Shown: in pieces, positions 17,051 through 25,411 of the stretch
Numbering within the stretch: the first letter of the stretch is position 1
Layout: each line of letters starts with the position of its first letter
DNA from: Tolypothrix brevis GSE-NOS-MK-07-07A
Lineage (GTDB): Bacteria > Cyanobacteriota > Cyanobacteriia > Cyanobacteriales > Nostocaceae
Length of the DNA stretch: 64,000 nucleotides
Direction of reading: 5' to 3'
Assembly (NCBI GenBank): GCA_019358985.1
Contig: JAHHIJ010000007.1
Location: 124,001-188,000, forward strand
Made by a program: the position numbers and the translations under genes
The notes under the pieces: model-generated
Databases searched by the model: none
Told to the model about the DNA's origin: nothing
The model's input: the letters and a program-made list of their open reading frames with translations, nothing else

Positions 17051-17148
17051 TAGTGAGCGGCTTACCGCTCGTCGAGTCGTGATTTTAACGGCTGTTAGCG
17101 GAGCTTTCCCGAAGGGTAGCCGTTACTACCTTAAGGAGCGTTTATTTA
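17051..17148. repeat. Dispersed double-hairpin repeat, copy 1
   Basis: It starts TAGTGAGCGG-CTTA-CCGCTC, continues GTCGAGTCGTGATTTTAACG, and ends TACCTTAAGGAGCGTTTATT. It contains a GAGCGG/CCGCTC hairpin and a TAACGGCT/AGCCGTTA hairpin. A 77-bp copy lacking about 20 internal bases lies at 57043-57119. The rest of 17149-17393 is AT-rich leader for the metalloprotease gene. Confidence 0.85.
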
Positions 17149-17393
17149 TGCCTATGTACTTATCCGCAAGGGAGCAATCAATTGGATTTAATATGGCATG
17201 TGTTATTTTATATAAGCATATAATAAGCGTATGTATCTTTACTTAGATTTTACTTAATTCTACTGAATATATTTTTTTCATAAATACTTAAGTAACTGGA
17301 TTGTCTCTTAGCAAAAAATCTGAGAATCTATGGATATATTCCCTGGTTTTGTTTAGACAACCAGAGACAGCAGTAAGTTCCCAAATACACCGA

Positions 17394-18539
17394 ATGAAAG
17401 TTTTTATGATGCAAAGATGGTTTGTAAATAACGATAAATTAGGGTTTATATCTGCAAGCTTACACTGGAAACGCCTGGGAGCGATCGCGTTCTTCACATT
17501 AACTGGTTTAGCAACAATAGCACCACAAGCCAAAGCATTAAGAATTAATGTACGTCCCGCTAACACTTCTCCGCCACCATTAAACGTTACTGGCTCAGAC
17601 CCTCTAAGTACAGGAGATGTGGATACTGATATAAGCTTACCAAATGGAAATTTAGTAAATGTCCAACCAATAGAAAGGTTACTTAACAATGCAGTTGGTG
17701 GAGGTAATTTCTATGACATAGTTAGAGCAGCGGCAGACTATTGGGAGGGGGCTGTTAAAGATGACTCTGTTGTACTCAACCTCAATATTGGAACTGCTTC
17801 ATTAACTCAACAGACTAACCGTAGAGATACATATGAATCTGATTATGGGGAACTGGGACTTCACCTTTTGAATGCAGGGCAAGAAACCACACTAGCAGAT
17901 GGAACCAAAGTTTTCCGAGAGACAGAAGGTACTATTCTCTTTAATAGCGACTCTAGCATCAGATTTTTTCTAGACCATACTCCCAGAACGAGCGAGGAGT
18001 TTGAGCAGTTTAAGACTAGCGAGGCAAATTTGGGAGGAGGCATAGTCAATGTAGGACGCAGTGCCTTTCCCAATAACTTATCTACCCAAGCAGCTACCGG
18101 ATTTGATTTATTCACAGTTGCTCTGCATGAAATTGGACATGCGTTGGGACTAAGCAGAGTTAATCCTGCTGCCATAGGAGAGCTTCAAGGTGACTCTGTT
18201 ATTAATGTTGGATCAGGGTTGCCGTTTGCCGGTACACAGATACCTACTACTTTTGGGCAAGATGGAGTGGTTCATCTAGCTCCTTCATTGTCAACATTTT
18301 CTGCGGCTCCAGTAGGCAGTTCAACTCTTCGTCTGGGAGAGCGGAGACTCTTGTCTGAAATTGATATTCTAGCAGTTGCCCAGATCAGCAAGTACGCAAA
18401 TGTGAATCTTAACCCTCCATCCCAGAGGGTTCCGGAACCTTCCTATCTCTTGGGATTATTTGCTGTAGCAGGAGTACTGACGGTGAGTAAGAAACGTTTG
18501 GGTGTTAAGCGATCGCCTAATTTTCAGAAACGCATTTAG
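17394..18539 (+). CDS. PEP-CTERM zinc metalloprotease-like exported protein
   Basis: A 381-aa exported protein. It has an N-terminal signal (about 1-48, hydrophobic core near GAIAFFTLTGLATIAPQAKA), a zinc-protease motif HEIGHALGL at about residue 246, and a C-terminal PEP-CTERM sorting signal: VPEPS, a hydrophobic helix (YLLGLFAVAGVLTV), then basic KKR. The motif gives two zinc-binding His and the catalytic Glu. The position expected to hold a third His in metzincins (HExxHxxGxxH) is Arg, so the third ligand must come from elsewhere, as in other protease groups, or activity is lost. It resembles the cyanobacterial NF038122-type metalloproteases (from memory). The longest reading starts at TTG 17301; ATG 17394 is preferred because the signal peptide then begins normally. 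It stands alone. Confidence 0.82.
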   Translation: MKVFMMQRWFVNNDKLGFISASLHWKRLGAIAFFTLTGLATIAPQAKALRINVRPANTSPPPLNVTGSDPLSTGDVDTDISLPNGNLVNVQPIERLLNNAVGGGNFYDIVRAAADYWEGAVKDDSVVLNLNIGTASLTQQTNRRDTYESDYGELGLHLLNAGQETTLADGTKVFRETEGTILFNSDSSIRFFLDHTPRTSEEFEQFKTSEANLGGGIVNVGRSAFPNNLSTQAATGFDLFTVALHEIGHALGLSRVNPAAIGELQGDSVINVGSGLPFAGTQIPTTFGQDGVVHLAPSLSTFSAAPVGSSTLRLGERRLLSEIDILAVAQISKYANVNLNPPSQRVPEPSYLLGLFAVAGVLTVSKKRLGVKRSPNFQKRI

Positions 18540-18624
18540 CAAAAAAGCGCTCTTTATACAAGTCAACTATCTTGGGGTACATCTAAAAGGCAAAAATAGA
18601 TGAAACTATTTTCACCTTTTATTT

Positions 18625-19308
18625 TTAGGGTTGCGCGATCGCATTGACATCTTCATCAATCAACGAATTAAGCAATGTCCACAGTTGCAAATCTGTGAAA
18701 TCGGGAATTGCCATAAATGCGCCAATTTCTTGCAATACTAAGAGGTTATGAGTGGAAGCAATACCGATGGTGCGTAAACCTGCACTAACAGCAGAACGAA
18801 TGCCTGAGGGAGAATCCTCCAGTGCGATCGCATCCGTTGCTTGTATCCCCAAATTATTCAAGGCAACTTGATAAGGTGCAGGATCTGGTTTACCAGCGAT
18901 ATCCTCTCCGGCAATCACCACTGTATGAAAAGCTTCTTTAATTCCTAAAACTTCTAGCATAAATTGTACATTTAATCTAGGGGCATTAGTTACTAAAGCT
19001 CGTTTTAATTGATGTGTCTTTGTCCATTCAAGAAGTTGAAAAAATCCAGCTAGCGGTTGCAAATCTGGGGCAAATTCTCGAAAAAGCGCTTCTTTCTCTT
19101 CGGCAAAATTTACCCCATCTTCGGGTGATAATTGTGGCAGGATGTCTTTGATAATTGCAGGGTTAAGCCGTCCACTAATTCTTGATTTGTAGAAGTTTTC
19201 ATCAATTTCTATACTGTATTTTTTAAGCATTTCCCGCCACGCTATGTAGTGGATAGGGTCAGTATTCACAATAGTTCCATCTAGATCAAACAGGATTGCA
19301 GTCAGCAT
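18625..19308 (-). CDS. HAD-family phosphatase (beta-phosphoglucomutase-like subgroup)
   Basis: A 227-aa cytosolic HAD hydrolase of subfamily IA. Motif I is FDLDGTIVNT (Asp8 the nucleophile, Asp10 the acid/base), motif II VTNAPR near residue 122, motif III Lys in GKPDPAPY near 154, and motif IV LEDSPSGIRSA near 178. An alpha-helical cap lies between motifs I and II. It is typical of phosphatases and phosphoglucomutases acting on small sugar phosphates; the substrate cannot be told from sequence. It is divergent from the NagB-like gene (190 bases between starts), a context that fits amino-sugar or sugar-phosphate metabolism. Confidence 0.9.
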   Translation of the reverse strand: MLTAILFDLDGTIVNTDPIHYIAWREMLKKYSIEIDENFYKSRISGRLNPAIIKDILPQLSPEDGVNFAEEKEALFREFAPDLQPLAGFFQLLEWTKTHQLKRALVTNAPRLNVQFMLEVLGIKEAFHTVVIAGEDIAGKPDPAPYQVALNNLGIQATDAIALEDSPSGIRSAVSAGLRTIGIASTHNLLVLQEIGAFMAIPDFTDLQLWTLLNSLIDEDVNAIAQP

Positions 19309-19402
19309 GGTGTTTTGCTTGAATGTAAAATATTGTAAAGTTGATGTAGATAGTTTACATTGTTATTTTGTTTTTGTTAACTAGGAAAAAGAAATATAAT
19401 TA

Positions 19403-19459
19403 ATATCATGTCTGATAAACCATACATATTGTAAAGACGTTCCGGCGGAACGTCTCTAC
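19403..19459. repeat. Palindrome with ATATCATG arm
   Basis: ATATCATG at 19403-19410 is followed by a TGTAAAGACG / CGTCTCTACG palindrome at 19430-19459 with inner stem TTCC-GGC-GGAA. It resembles half of the 103-bp elements at 48086 and 56901. Confidence 0.75.
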
Positions 19460-19497
19460 GACGATAGGACAATTTTGACTAAATTCCTTGTAATCGA

Positions 19498-20277
19498 ATG
19501 TTATCCGTCACAAAAAATTTTCGCGTCGATGATCTGATGGTGCAGATTTACAACTCTGAAACCGAAATGGCACAGGATGCAGCAGAAATCGCACAAAAGT
19601 ATTTACAAAAGGTTCTGATTTCAAATAATTCTGCAACTATATTATTCGCGACAGGTAACTCTCAACTTAAATTTTTGGATGCTTTGATCAAGTTAGGTGG
19701 TGTAGATTGGTCGCAAGTGACAATGTTTCATCTAGATGAATATTTAGGAATTGTTGCTAACCATGCTGGGAGTTTTCGGCAGTATTTGCAAGAGCGTGTA
19801 GAGAAAAAAGTACAGCCTAAGCAATTTCATTATATACAAGGTGATGCATTACAACCTTTGGCAGAGTGCGATCGCTATACTAAATTATTGCAAGCACAAC
19901 CAATTGATTTATGCTGTCTGGGTATTGGTGAAAACGGACACATAGCTTTTAACGATCCGTCTGTAGCAAATTTCCACGATTCATATAGCGTTAAATTGGT
20001 CAAACTCGATACAGCAAACCGTCAGCAACAAGTCAACACTGGTTATTTCCCTCATTTAGAAAACGTTCCCCAGTATGCTTTTACCCTCACTATCCCGATG
20101 ATTTGCTCTGCTAAAAAAATTATCTGCCTTGCACCTGAAAAACGTAAAGCTCAGGTAGTAAAGCAGATGTTGCAGGGGTCAATTAACATTAACTGTCCCG
20201 CTTCTATATTACGTCAACAACCCCAAGCAACGTTATTTTTAGACGTCAATTCTGGTTCAGCATTTAATGAGTTGTGA
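19498..20277 (+). CDS. Glucosamine-6-phosphate deaminase/isomerase family protein (NagB-like)
   Basis: A 259-aa enzyme of the NagB/6-phosphogluconolactonase fold. Family motifs are ATGNSQLKFLDAL (phosphate loop, about 51-63), FHLDEYLG (78-84, Asp80 proton-relay position) and GIGENGHIAFNDP (142-154). The C-terminal KRKAQVVKQML and PASILRQQP match NagB. It would convert glucosamine-6-phosphate to fructose-6-phosphate plus ammonia, feeding amino sugars into glycolysis. The phosphate loop usually reads ATGxTP; the NSQ here suggests a divergent cyanobacterial branch, so the substrate may differ. ATG 19498 was chosen; a later Met at residue 14 is possible. A strong hairpin terminator follows. Confidence 0.85.
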   Translation: MLSVTKNFRVDDLMVQIYNSETEMAQDAAEIAQKYLQKVLISNNSATILFATGNSQLKFLDALIKLGGVDWSQVTMFHLDEYLGIVANHAGSFRQYLQERVEKKVQPKQFHYIQGDALQPLAECDRYTKLLQAQPIDLCCLGIGENGHIAFNDPSVANFHDSYSVKLVKLDTANRQQQVNTGYFPHLENVPQYAFTLTIPMICSAKKIICLAPEKRKAQVVKQMLQGSININCPASILRQQPQATLFLDVNSGSAFNEL

Positions 20278-20291
20278 AAATCGAGAGACTC

Positions 20292-20332
20292 AGATCCCCG
20301 ACTTCTCAAAGAAGTCGGGGATCTTGTTGTTC
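20292..20332 (+). terminator. Strong hairpin after the NagB-like gene
   Basis: A perfect 14-bp stem (AGATCCCCGACTTC at 20292-20305 with its complement at 20311-20324) has a 5-base loop TCAAA and is followed by TTGTTGTTC. It starts 15 bases after the stop codon. The same hairpin sequence is common in cyanobacterial genomes as a dispersed repeat, so both roles may apply. Confidence 0.7.
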
Positions 20333-20394
20333 ACGCTCTTATTTAGGACTGCTATATTCGTGCGTCATACCAATTCTGTATGAAGATGCGCCTA

Positions 20395-20521
20395 AGAGCG
20401 CCCACGAAGGTGGGCTTTGTACGTGTAGCCGCGAGTTTACTCGTCGGGTTATTAAGCGCAGCCTCACAAAGAAATGGTATCAGTCCTAAAAATGTAGAGA
20501 CGTAGCACTGCTACGTCTCTA
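20395..20521. repeat. GCCCAC hairpin repeat plus GTAGAGACG palindrome
   Basis: A hairpin GCCCAC-GAAG-GTGGGC near 20400 is followed by TGTAGCCGCGAGTTTACTCG. The latter resembles TATAGCCGCGACTTCAGTCG at 35073. A GTAGAGACG palindrome (inner stem TAGCA/TGCTA) lies at 20493-20521. No gene is visible in 20325-20569. Confidence 0.75.
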
Positions 20522-20569
20522 GGGGTTCTGGATAACGCATATTTAAATTCGGTCACTAATAAATGTAAT

Positions 20570-21013
20570 TTAAGAGCCACAATCTTGTTCGCGGTGATTA
20601 CCGTTTTTATCGCGTTTGAGACTTTCTTCTAAAGCCTGAATTTGCTCGCGACGCGCTTCTAACTCTAGAGAACGACGCGCTAGTTCTTGGTTTTGTAAAG
20701 TTAAAGATTGTCTCCACTGTTCTGCTCTATCAGCTTCTTGGTGCAAAAATTCTGGAGTGATGCCAGTAGTGAGGTAAGTTTGTACTAAACCCATTACCCA
20801 ATTGGTAGCATCTTCGAGTCTTTCGATGTCTCCTGTGGAGGAAAGCTCAACTAAAACGAGCAATTTTTCAGTTATAGAAGTGCCTTTTCCCAGGAGAATG
20901 AAAGCTTCTTCTGGAATTATTACCCAGAAGCTGTCAGCTTCCTGACGTGCCAACAAACGCAACTGATGCTGATCGAGAAATTTGTTTTTATGCACCTGAG
21001 CTAGATAGAGCAT
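20570..21013 (-). CDS. Conserved hypothetical protein with C-terminal coiled coil
   Basis: A 147-aa protein. The first ~85 residues look globular ('LAQVHKNKFLDQHQLRLLA', 'DSFWVIIPEEAFIL', 'KLLVLVELSSTGDIERLEDA'). The last ~55 form a charged helix with heptad character (LQNQELARRSLELEARREQI, then QALEESLKRDK), suggesting oligomerisation. No enzymatic motif is visible. It stands alone between the NagB-like gene and valS. Similar small proteins occur in other cyanobacteria (from memory), so it is likely real, but the function is unknown. Confidence 0.7.
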   Translation of the reverse strand: MLYLAQVHKNKFLDQHQLRLLARQEADSFWVIIPEEAFILLGKGTSITEKLLVLVELSSTGDIERLEDATNWVMGLVQTYLTTGITPEFLHQEADRAEQWRQSLTLQNQELARRSLELEARREQIQALEESLKRDKNGNHREQDCGS

Positions 21014-21293
21014 GACCGAAAAAAGGATGAAGGATAAAAGATAAAGGATGAATTTGAGAAAAAGAGTACAAGCCCCTAAATTTATTTATGTAATCATGAA
21101 AAAAGATGTATGAAGAAGATGCATAGCCGTATAAAGATACGGCATCATTTTTTCTGCACCATTATTTATTTATGGGGTCTTACCCTCTGTCTTTCATCAG
21201 TTTGCGCTAGAAAGGAAACCGCAATTATAGCAACTGATTCACTTTATCCTTTACACTTGATACTTTAGGTGACTCCTAACTCTCAATGAGTGG

Positions 21294-24200
21294 TTATGCT
21301 AAACCACGTAGGCGATCGCGCAAAATTTCTGCTTGTATTTCAGCTTCTGCTAAAGCGTCCCGCGTTGTTTGCACTACCTCAGCAGCGGCTTTATCCACAA
21401 ATTTGGGATTATTTAACCGGGTAGTGAGTGAGTTAATTTCCCCTTCTATTTTGCTGAGACGTTTTTGTATTTTGCCATTTAATGCTTCTATATCTACCAC
21501 ACCATCCAGAGAAAGTAGCACTTGTACTGTACCAACAACACCAGCGATCGCTTCAGTAGTGTCTTGTGACTGTGGTGATTCTATCACCCGCATGTTAGTT
21601 TCAGTACTGGGCTTGAACCACGCACCCCATAACTTTTGTCTAGCTTTAGCCGGCACTAAATTTTCGGCGACAAACCAAGTTGTATAACCAAGACCAAGCA
21701 TTTGAAAGAAAGTTCCTAAAATCGGAACGTGGTTAATTTCATCCGTAACAACGAAACCCAGTCGAGTCAAAACAAGCACCATAATTATCAAACCAATTGT
21801 CTTCAACCCTCTCAGAGGGCTTTTCGCAACTACGGTTTGTTGATGAATTTCGCCAGCTATAGTTAAAGTCTCAACCTTTGCCAAATCTTTAATATAAGAC
21901 TGTCCAGAAGTCAGAATTTCCCGTTCTTTTAAGCTGTCGCTTTGCAAATTCACCGTTACCTTTACCCCTGGTTTAACATCCGCTTCCGCTCGTAAGTTGC
22001 GAATTGTGCGGATAGTACCAATCAGCAATTCAAACTGTTCTTCTAACTTGGGATCAATTAAATTTGTCTCTACCTGTGGATAGCTTTGTAAAGATATCGT
22101 TTGCGGTGATTCTTCTGGTTGTTGGGTGAGAGTTTGCCAAATTTCCTCAGTAATGTGAGGCATTAAAGGATGAAGTAGTTTTAAAATGCCTTCCAAAACA
22201 TACCCTAAAGTTTGCTGTGCGACTTTGCGCGATGTGGGATCGGCAGATGATTGCAAAGGAGATTTTACCAATTCAATATACTGATCGCAGAAATCACCCC
22301 AGATAAATTCATAAAGTCCTTTTGCAGCTTCACCTAGTCCATAGTTTTCGATGCGATCGCGCGTTTGTTTAATAACTTGGTTGTAACGAGAGAGAATCCA
22401 GCGATCGCTTAATTCTATAGATTCTGGTTTACCCAGTTGTTGCGGAGTTTGACCATCCAAATTCATCATCACAAATCGTGCCGCATTCCACAACTTGTTA
22501 GCAAAGTTGCGTGACGCTTCCACCGATGCTGATTCATCTTTTTGGCGATCGTACTCCAAGCGGATATCTTGACCAGCACCTGCTACTTCCTTAATCATTG
22601 CGTAGCGTAGAGCATCAGTGCCATATTTGTCAATCAGTAACAGGGGATCGATGCCATTACCTTTACTCTTAGACTGTTTCTGCCCATTTTCATCTAATAC
22701 CAACCCGTGGATGTAAACATCTTTAAACGGCATTTCCCCGGTTAAATGCTTACCCATCATTGTCATTCTGGCTACCCAGAAAAAGATGATATCAAAACCA
22801 GTTACTAAAGTGCTGGTGGGGTAATAAGTCGCTAAATCCTGAGTTTGTTGGGGCCATCCTAAAGTTGAAAAGGGCCACAATCCCGCAGAAAACCAAGTAT
22901 CCAACACATCTGGATCTTGTTGAAGCTTGACATTTTCCCCAAATTGTGATTTAGCTTTTTCCCAGGCTTCAGCTTCTGATTTCGCCACGAGAAACGGCGT
23001 ATTGTCCTTAATTTCGCCGCCGGTTTCACTCACAGCATACCAAGCGGGGATTTGGTGTCCCCACCATAATTGGCGAGAAATACACCAATCTTTCAACTTC
23101 ACCAACCAATCACGATAAACCTTCGTCCAGCGTTGGGGGACAAACTCCGGGGAGTCTTTATTATCAAGGAATTCCAACGCTTGATCAGCGAGGGGGCGAA
23201 TTTTGACAAACCACTGAGTAGAGAGGAGAGGTTCAACGGGGACTTTTCCGCGATCGCTATAAGGTACACTATGCTTATAATCTTCCACCTTCACCAAAAA
23301 GCCGTCATTCTGCAAGCGAGAAACCACATTTTTTCTTGCATCAAAGCGGTCTTGTCCTTGGAACTCCCCAGCATTTTCGTTGAGAGTGCCATTTTTATTC
23401 ATAATATTGATTAACGGCAGATTGTGGCGCTTACCCATCTCAAAATCATTCAGGTCATGTGCCGGAGTCACCTTTACGCAACCGGTGCCGAAAGTCGGGT
23501 CAACAAACTCATCGCCAATAATAGGAATTTCCCGCTGCATAATTGGCAGAGTGACAGTTTTGCCAATTAAATGCTTATATCTGTCATCATTGGGGTTAAC
23601 CGCCACAGCCGTATCACCCAGCATCGTTTCTGGTCGCGTTGTCGCCACCTCCACATTACCAGAACCATCAGTTAGCGGATAGCCCAAGTGCCAAAGATGA
23701 CCATTAACCTCTTGATTTTCCACCTCCACATCAGACACCGCCGACTGAGAAGCCGGACACCAGTTTACCAAATACTCACCCCGATAAATCAGCCCTTCTT
23801 CGTAGAGGCTAACAAACGCTTCCAAAACAGCTTTCGATAAACCCTCATCTAGGGTAAACCGTTCCCGCGACCAATCAACCGAAACACCTAAGCGTCGCAA
23901 CTGATTAACAATTGCTCCCCCAGATTCCCCCTTCCATTGCCAAGCGCGTTCTAGAAACTTTTCACGTCCCAAATCGTAGCGAGTTTGACCCTCAGCCTTA
24001 AGTTGATTTTCCAGAATTGTTTGGACGGCGATACTTGCGTGGTCGGTTCCGGGGAGCCATAGGGTGTTGCATCCTTTCATGCGGTGGTAGCGCACCAGGG
24101 TATCAATCAGCGCACTTTCAAAAGCGTGACCTATGTGTAGGCTGCCGGTGACGTTTGGTGGAGGAATCACGATGCAGTAGGGTTCGCCACCTTTATTGGG

Positions 24201-24302
24201 ATCAGCTTTGTAGATTTGGTTTTCTTCCCAAAACTTCTGCCATTTGGCTTCCGTGGAGAAGGGATCGTAAAGACTGGGGAGATTTGAATTTGTTGCCGTC
24301 AT
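21294..24302 (-). CDS. valS: Valyl-tRNA synthetase with internal CAAD domain
   Basis: A 1002-aa class I synthetase charging tRNA-Val. The HIGH motif is in [13 protein letters not shown] (about residue 57) and the KMSKS-type motif in [12 protein letters not shown] (about 545). The CP1 editing domain (about 180-390) and the helical anticodon-binding domain follow the usual order. At about 820-890, between the anticodon-binding part and the final coiled coil (905-1002), sits a CAAD domain with two membrane helices ([15 protein letters not shown] and [15 protein letters not shown]). CAAD-bearing synthetases are known in some cyanobacteria and are anchored to thylakoid membranes. This explains the excess length over typical ~880-950-aa ValRS. 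The C-terminal tail has the usual '[19 protein letters not shown]' and '[13 protein letters not shown]' pattern. It stands alone. The ATG start at 24302 is supported by [14 protein letters not shown]. Confidence 0.97.
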   Translation of the reverse strand: MTATNSNLPSLYDPFSTEAKWQKFWEENQIYKADPNKGGEPYCIVIPPPNVTGSLHIGHAFESALIDTLVRYHRMKGCNTLWLPGTDHASIAVQTILENQLKAEGQTRYDLGREKFLERAWQWKGESGGAIVNQLRRLGVSVDWSRERFTLDEGLSKAVLEAFVSLYEEGLIYRGEYLVNWCPASQSAVSDVEVENQEVNGHLWHLGYPLTDGSGNVEVATTRPETMLGDTAVAVNPNDDRYKHLIGKTVTLPIMQREIPIIGDEFVDPTFGTGCVKVTPAHDLNDFEMGKRHNLPLINIMNKNGTLNENAGEFQGQDRFDARKNVVSRLQNDGFLVKVEDYKHSVPYSDRGKVPVEPLLSTQWFVKIRPLADQALEFLDNKDSPEFVPQRWTKVYRDWLVKLKDWCISRQLWWGHQIPAWYAVSETGGEIKDNTPFLVAKSEAEAWEKAKSQFGENVKLQQDPDVLDTWFSAGLWPFSTLGWPQQTQDLATYYPTSTLVTGFDIIFFWVARMTMMGKHLTGEMPFKDVYIHGLVLDENGQKQSKSKGNGIDPLLLIDKYGTDALRYAMIKEVAGAGQDIRLEYDRQKDESASVEASRNFANKLWNAARFVMMNLDGQTPQQLGKPESIELSDRWILSRYNQVIKQTRDRIENYGLGEAAKGLYEFIWGDFCDQYIELVKSPLQSSADPTSRKVAQQTLGYVLEGILKLLHPLMPHITEEIWQTLTQQPEESPQTISLQSYPQVETNLIDPKLEEQFELLIGTIRTIRNLRAEADVKPGVKVTVNLQSDSLKEREILTSGQSYIKDLAKVETLTIAGEIHQQTVVAKSPLRGLKTIGLIIMVLVLTRLGFVVTDEINHVPILGTFFQMLGLGYTTWFVAENLVPAKARQKLWGAWFKPSTETNMRVIESPQSQDTTEAIAGVVGTVQVLLSLDGVVDIEALNGKIQKRLSKIEGEINSLTTRLNNPKFVDKAAAEVVQTTRDALAEAEIQAEILRDRLRGLA

Positions 24303-24370
24303 ACTGGGAAAACTAAGGAAGATGGACTTTAATAAATTTTGGCACAGGGTTGGAGGAGGAATTTATGGAA

Positions 24371-24392
24371 ACGAACCGCCTTCGCGGTTCGT
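24371..24392. terminator. Perfect hairpin between the Uma2 gene end and valS start
   Basis: ACGAACCGC-CTTC-GCGGTTCGT forms a perfect 9-bp stem with a 4-base loop, just upstream of valS and downstream of nothing on the plus strand. It may be a dispersed cyanobacterial hairpin or a regulatory leader element of valS. A terminator role is uncertain because no T-run follows on the minus strand. Confidence 0.4.
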
Positions 24393-24411
24393 TCTTACTA
24401 AATTTAATCAA

Positions 24412-25017
24412 TTAACGAGGAAGGATGTCATCTAGCCGAAACTGAAGATTGGGCAAAAGCGGTGAGTTAATTAATTGATTTAATCGATATTGTTGCTGAG
24501 TATAAGTTTCTTCAACTAGTTGACAGACAGTAAAGGTAGGTTGTTTCGGTTTACCAATAAATGCGACTCCACCCAATCCTCGATAATCTACAATCCAATA
24601 TTCAGGAATGCCCAAAAGTGCATACTCTTCAACCTTGCGAGCATAGTCAGTTTCCCAGTTGGTGCTAACCACTTCAACCAGCAGTTTAATTGATCGTCCT
24701 AGTGTAATTACGGGTTCTCGCTCCCAAAGGGGTTCGCGAACAATAACGGTTTCATCAAGAACTACAACGTCAGGACGACGAACTGTCGCTGCATCTGCGA
24801 AAGGGTAAATTAAACAAGTGCGAGGAATAAACCAGGGGAGTTGTTCTGCAACAAGGTGTATACCAATTTGGGTTGCAACTTTGCCACTCACCGTTTCGTG
24901 GGGACCTGTGGGTTCCATGTCAATTAGTTCTTCATCTGCTAGTTCATAGCGGGGATTATCTCGGTATTGGGACAGAAAATCTTCTTTAGTAAACGTTTTT
25001 TGGGAGATATATGTCAT
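24412..25017 (-). CDS. Uma2-family putative restriction-endonuclease-fold protein
   Basis: A 201-aa protein of the Uma2 (DUF820) family, extremely expanded in cyanobacteria. The PD-(D/E)xK nuclease elements are visible: RRPDVVVLDE near residue 79 and IKLLVEVVSTNW near 109, followed by YARKVEEYALLGIPEYWIVD. The N-terminus has 'YELADEELIDMEPTGPHETV'. Uma2 proteins share the nuclease fold but their biological role is unproven; many are transposon- or restriction-associated. It lies next to the McrBC-type operon, though on the opposite strand, so a link is only suggestive. Confidence 0.9.
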   Translation of the reverse strand: MTYISQKTFTKEDFLSQYRDNPRYELADEELIDMEPTGPHETVSGKVATQIGIHLVAEQLPWFIPRTCLIYPFADAATVRRPDVVVLDETVIVREPLWEREPVITLGRSIKLLVEVVSTNWETDYARKVEEYALLGIPEYWIVDYRGLGGVAFIGKPKQPTFTVCQLVEETYTQQQYRLNQLINSPLLPNLQFRLDDILPR

Positions 25018-25150
25018 AGAGCCAATCTCCGGAAATTATATCTTCTCATCTTAAAGTATCTAACCAATGTCTACAGGAAACTTGATTTTCTGGTAAATGC
25101 GATCGCACTGCAATTTTTCGCAAAAGCTCAATTTCCAATTTCCAAATTAC

Positions 25151-25216
25151 GATCGCATTTCTGATGATGGGGTTGATTTAGGCGATCGCACTTTTGATGA
25201 TGGGGTTGATGTGGGC
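25151..25216. repeat. 33-bp tandem duplication in the leader of the McrBC-type operon
   Basis: Two 33-bp units start GATCGCA at 25151 and 25184 and share GATGATGGGGTTGAT, with a third partial unit at 25217. Each unit includes a HIP1-type GCGATCGC junction. The rest of the 25018-25411 gap has further HIP1 sites and a G-rich run near 25310 but no gene. Confidence 0.8.
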
Positions 25217-25411
25217 GATCGCACTCCTTTGTTTATGAAACGCTTAAGTTGGATTTAACTTGCACTCATTTGCCTGGTGGGTGCTGCTTTGTTGGCGTTG
25301 AAGAGTTTGGTGGGGGGAAGGGGAATGAGAGGGCGATCGCAGTTGTACATAGTGAAAGTTAGATGAAATAAAGAATAAAGTGATAAAGGAATTTGTAAAG
25401 GTAGGAAAAAA

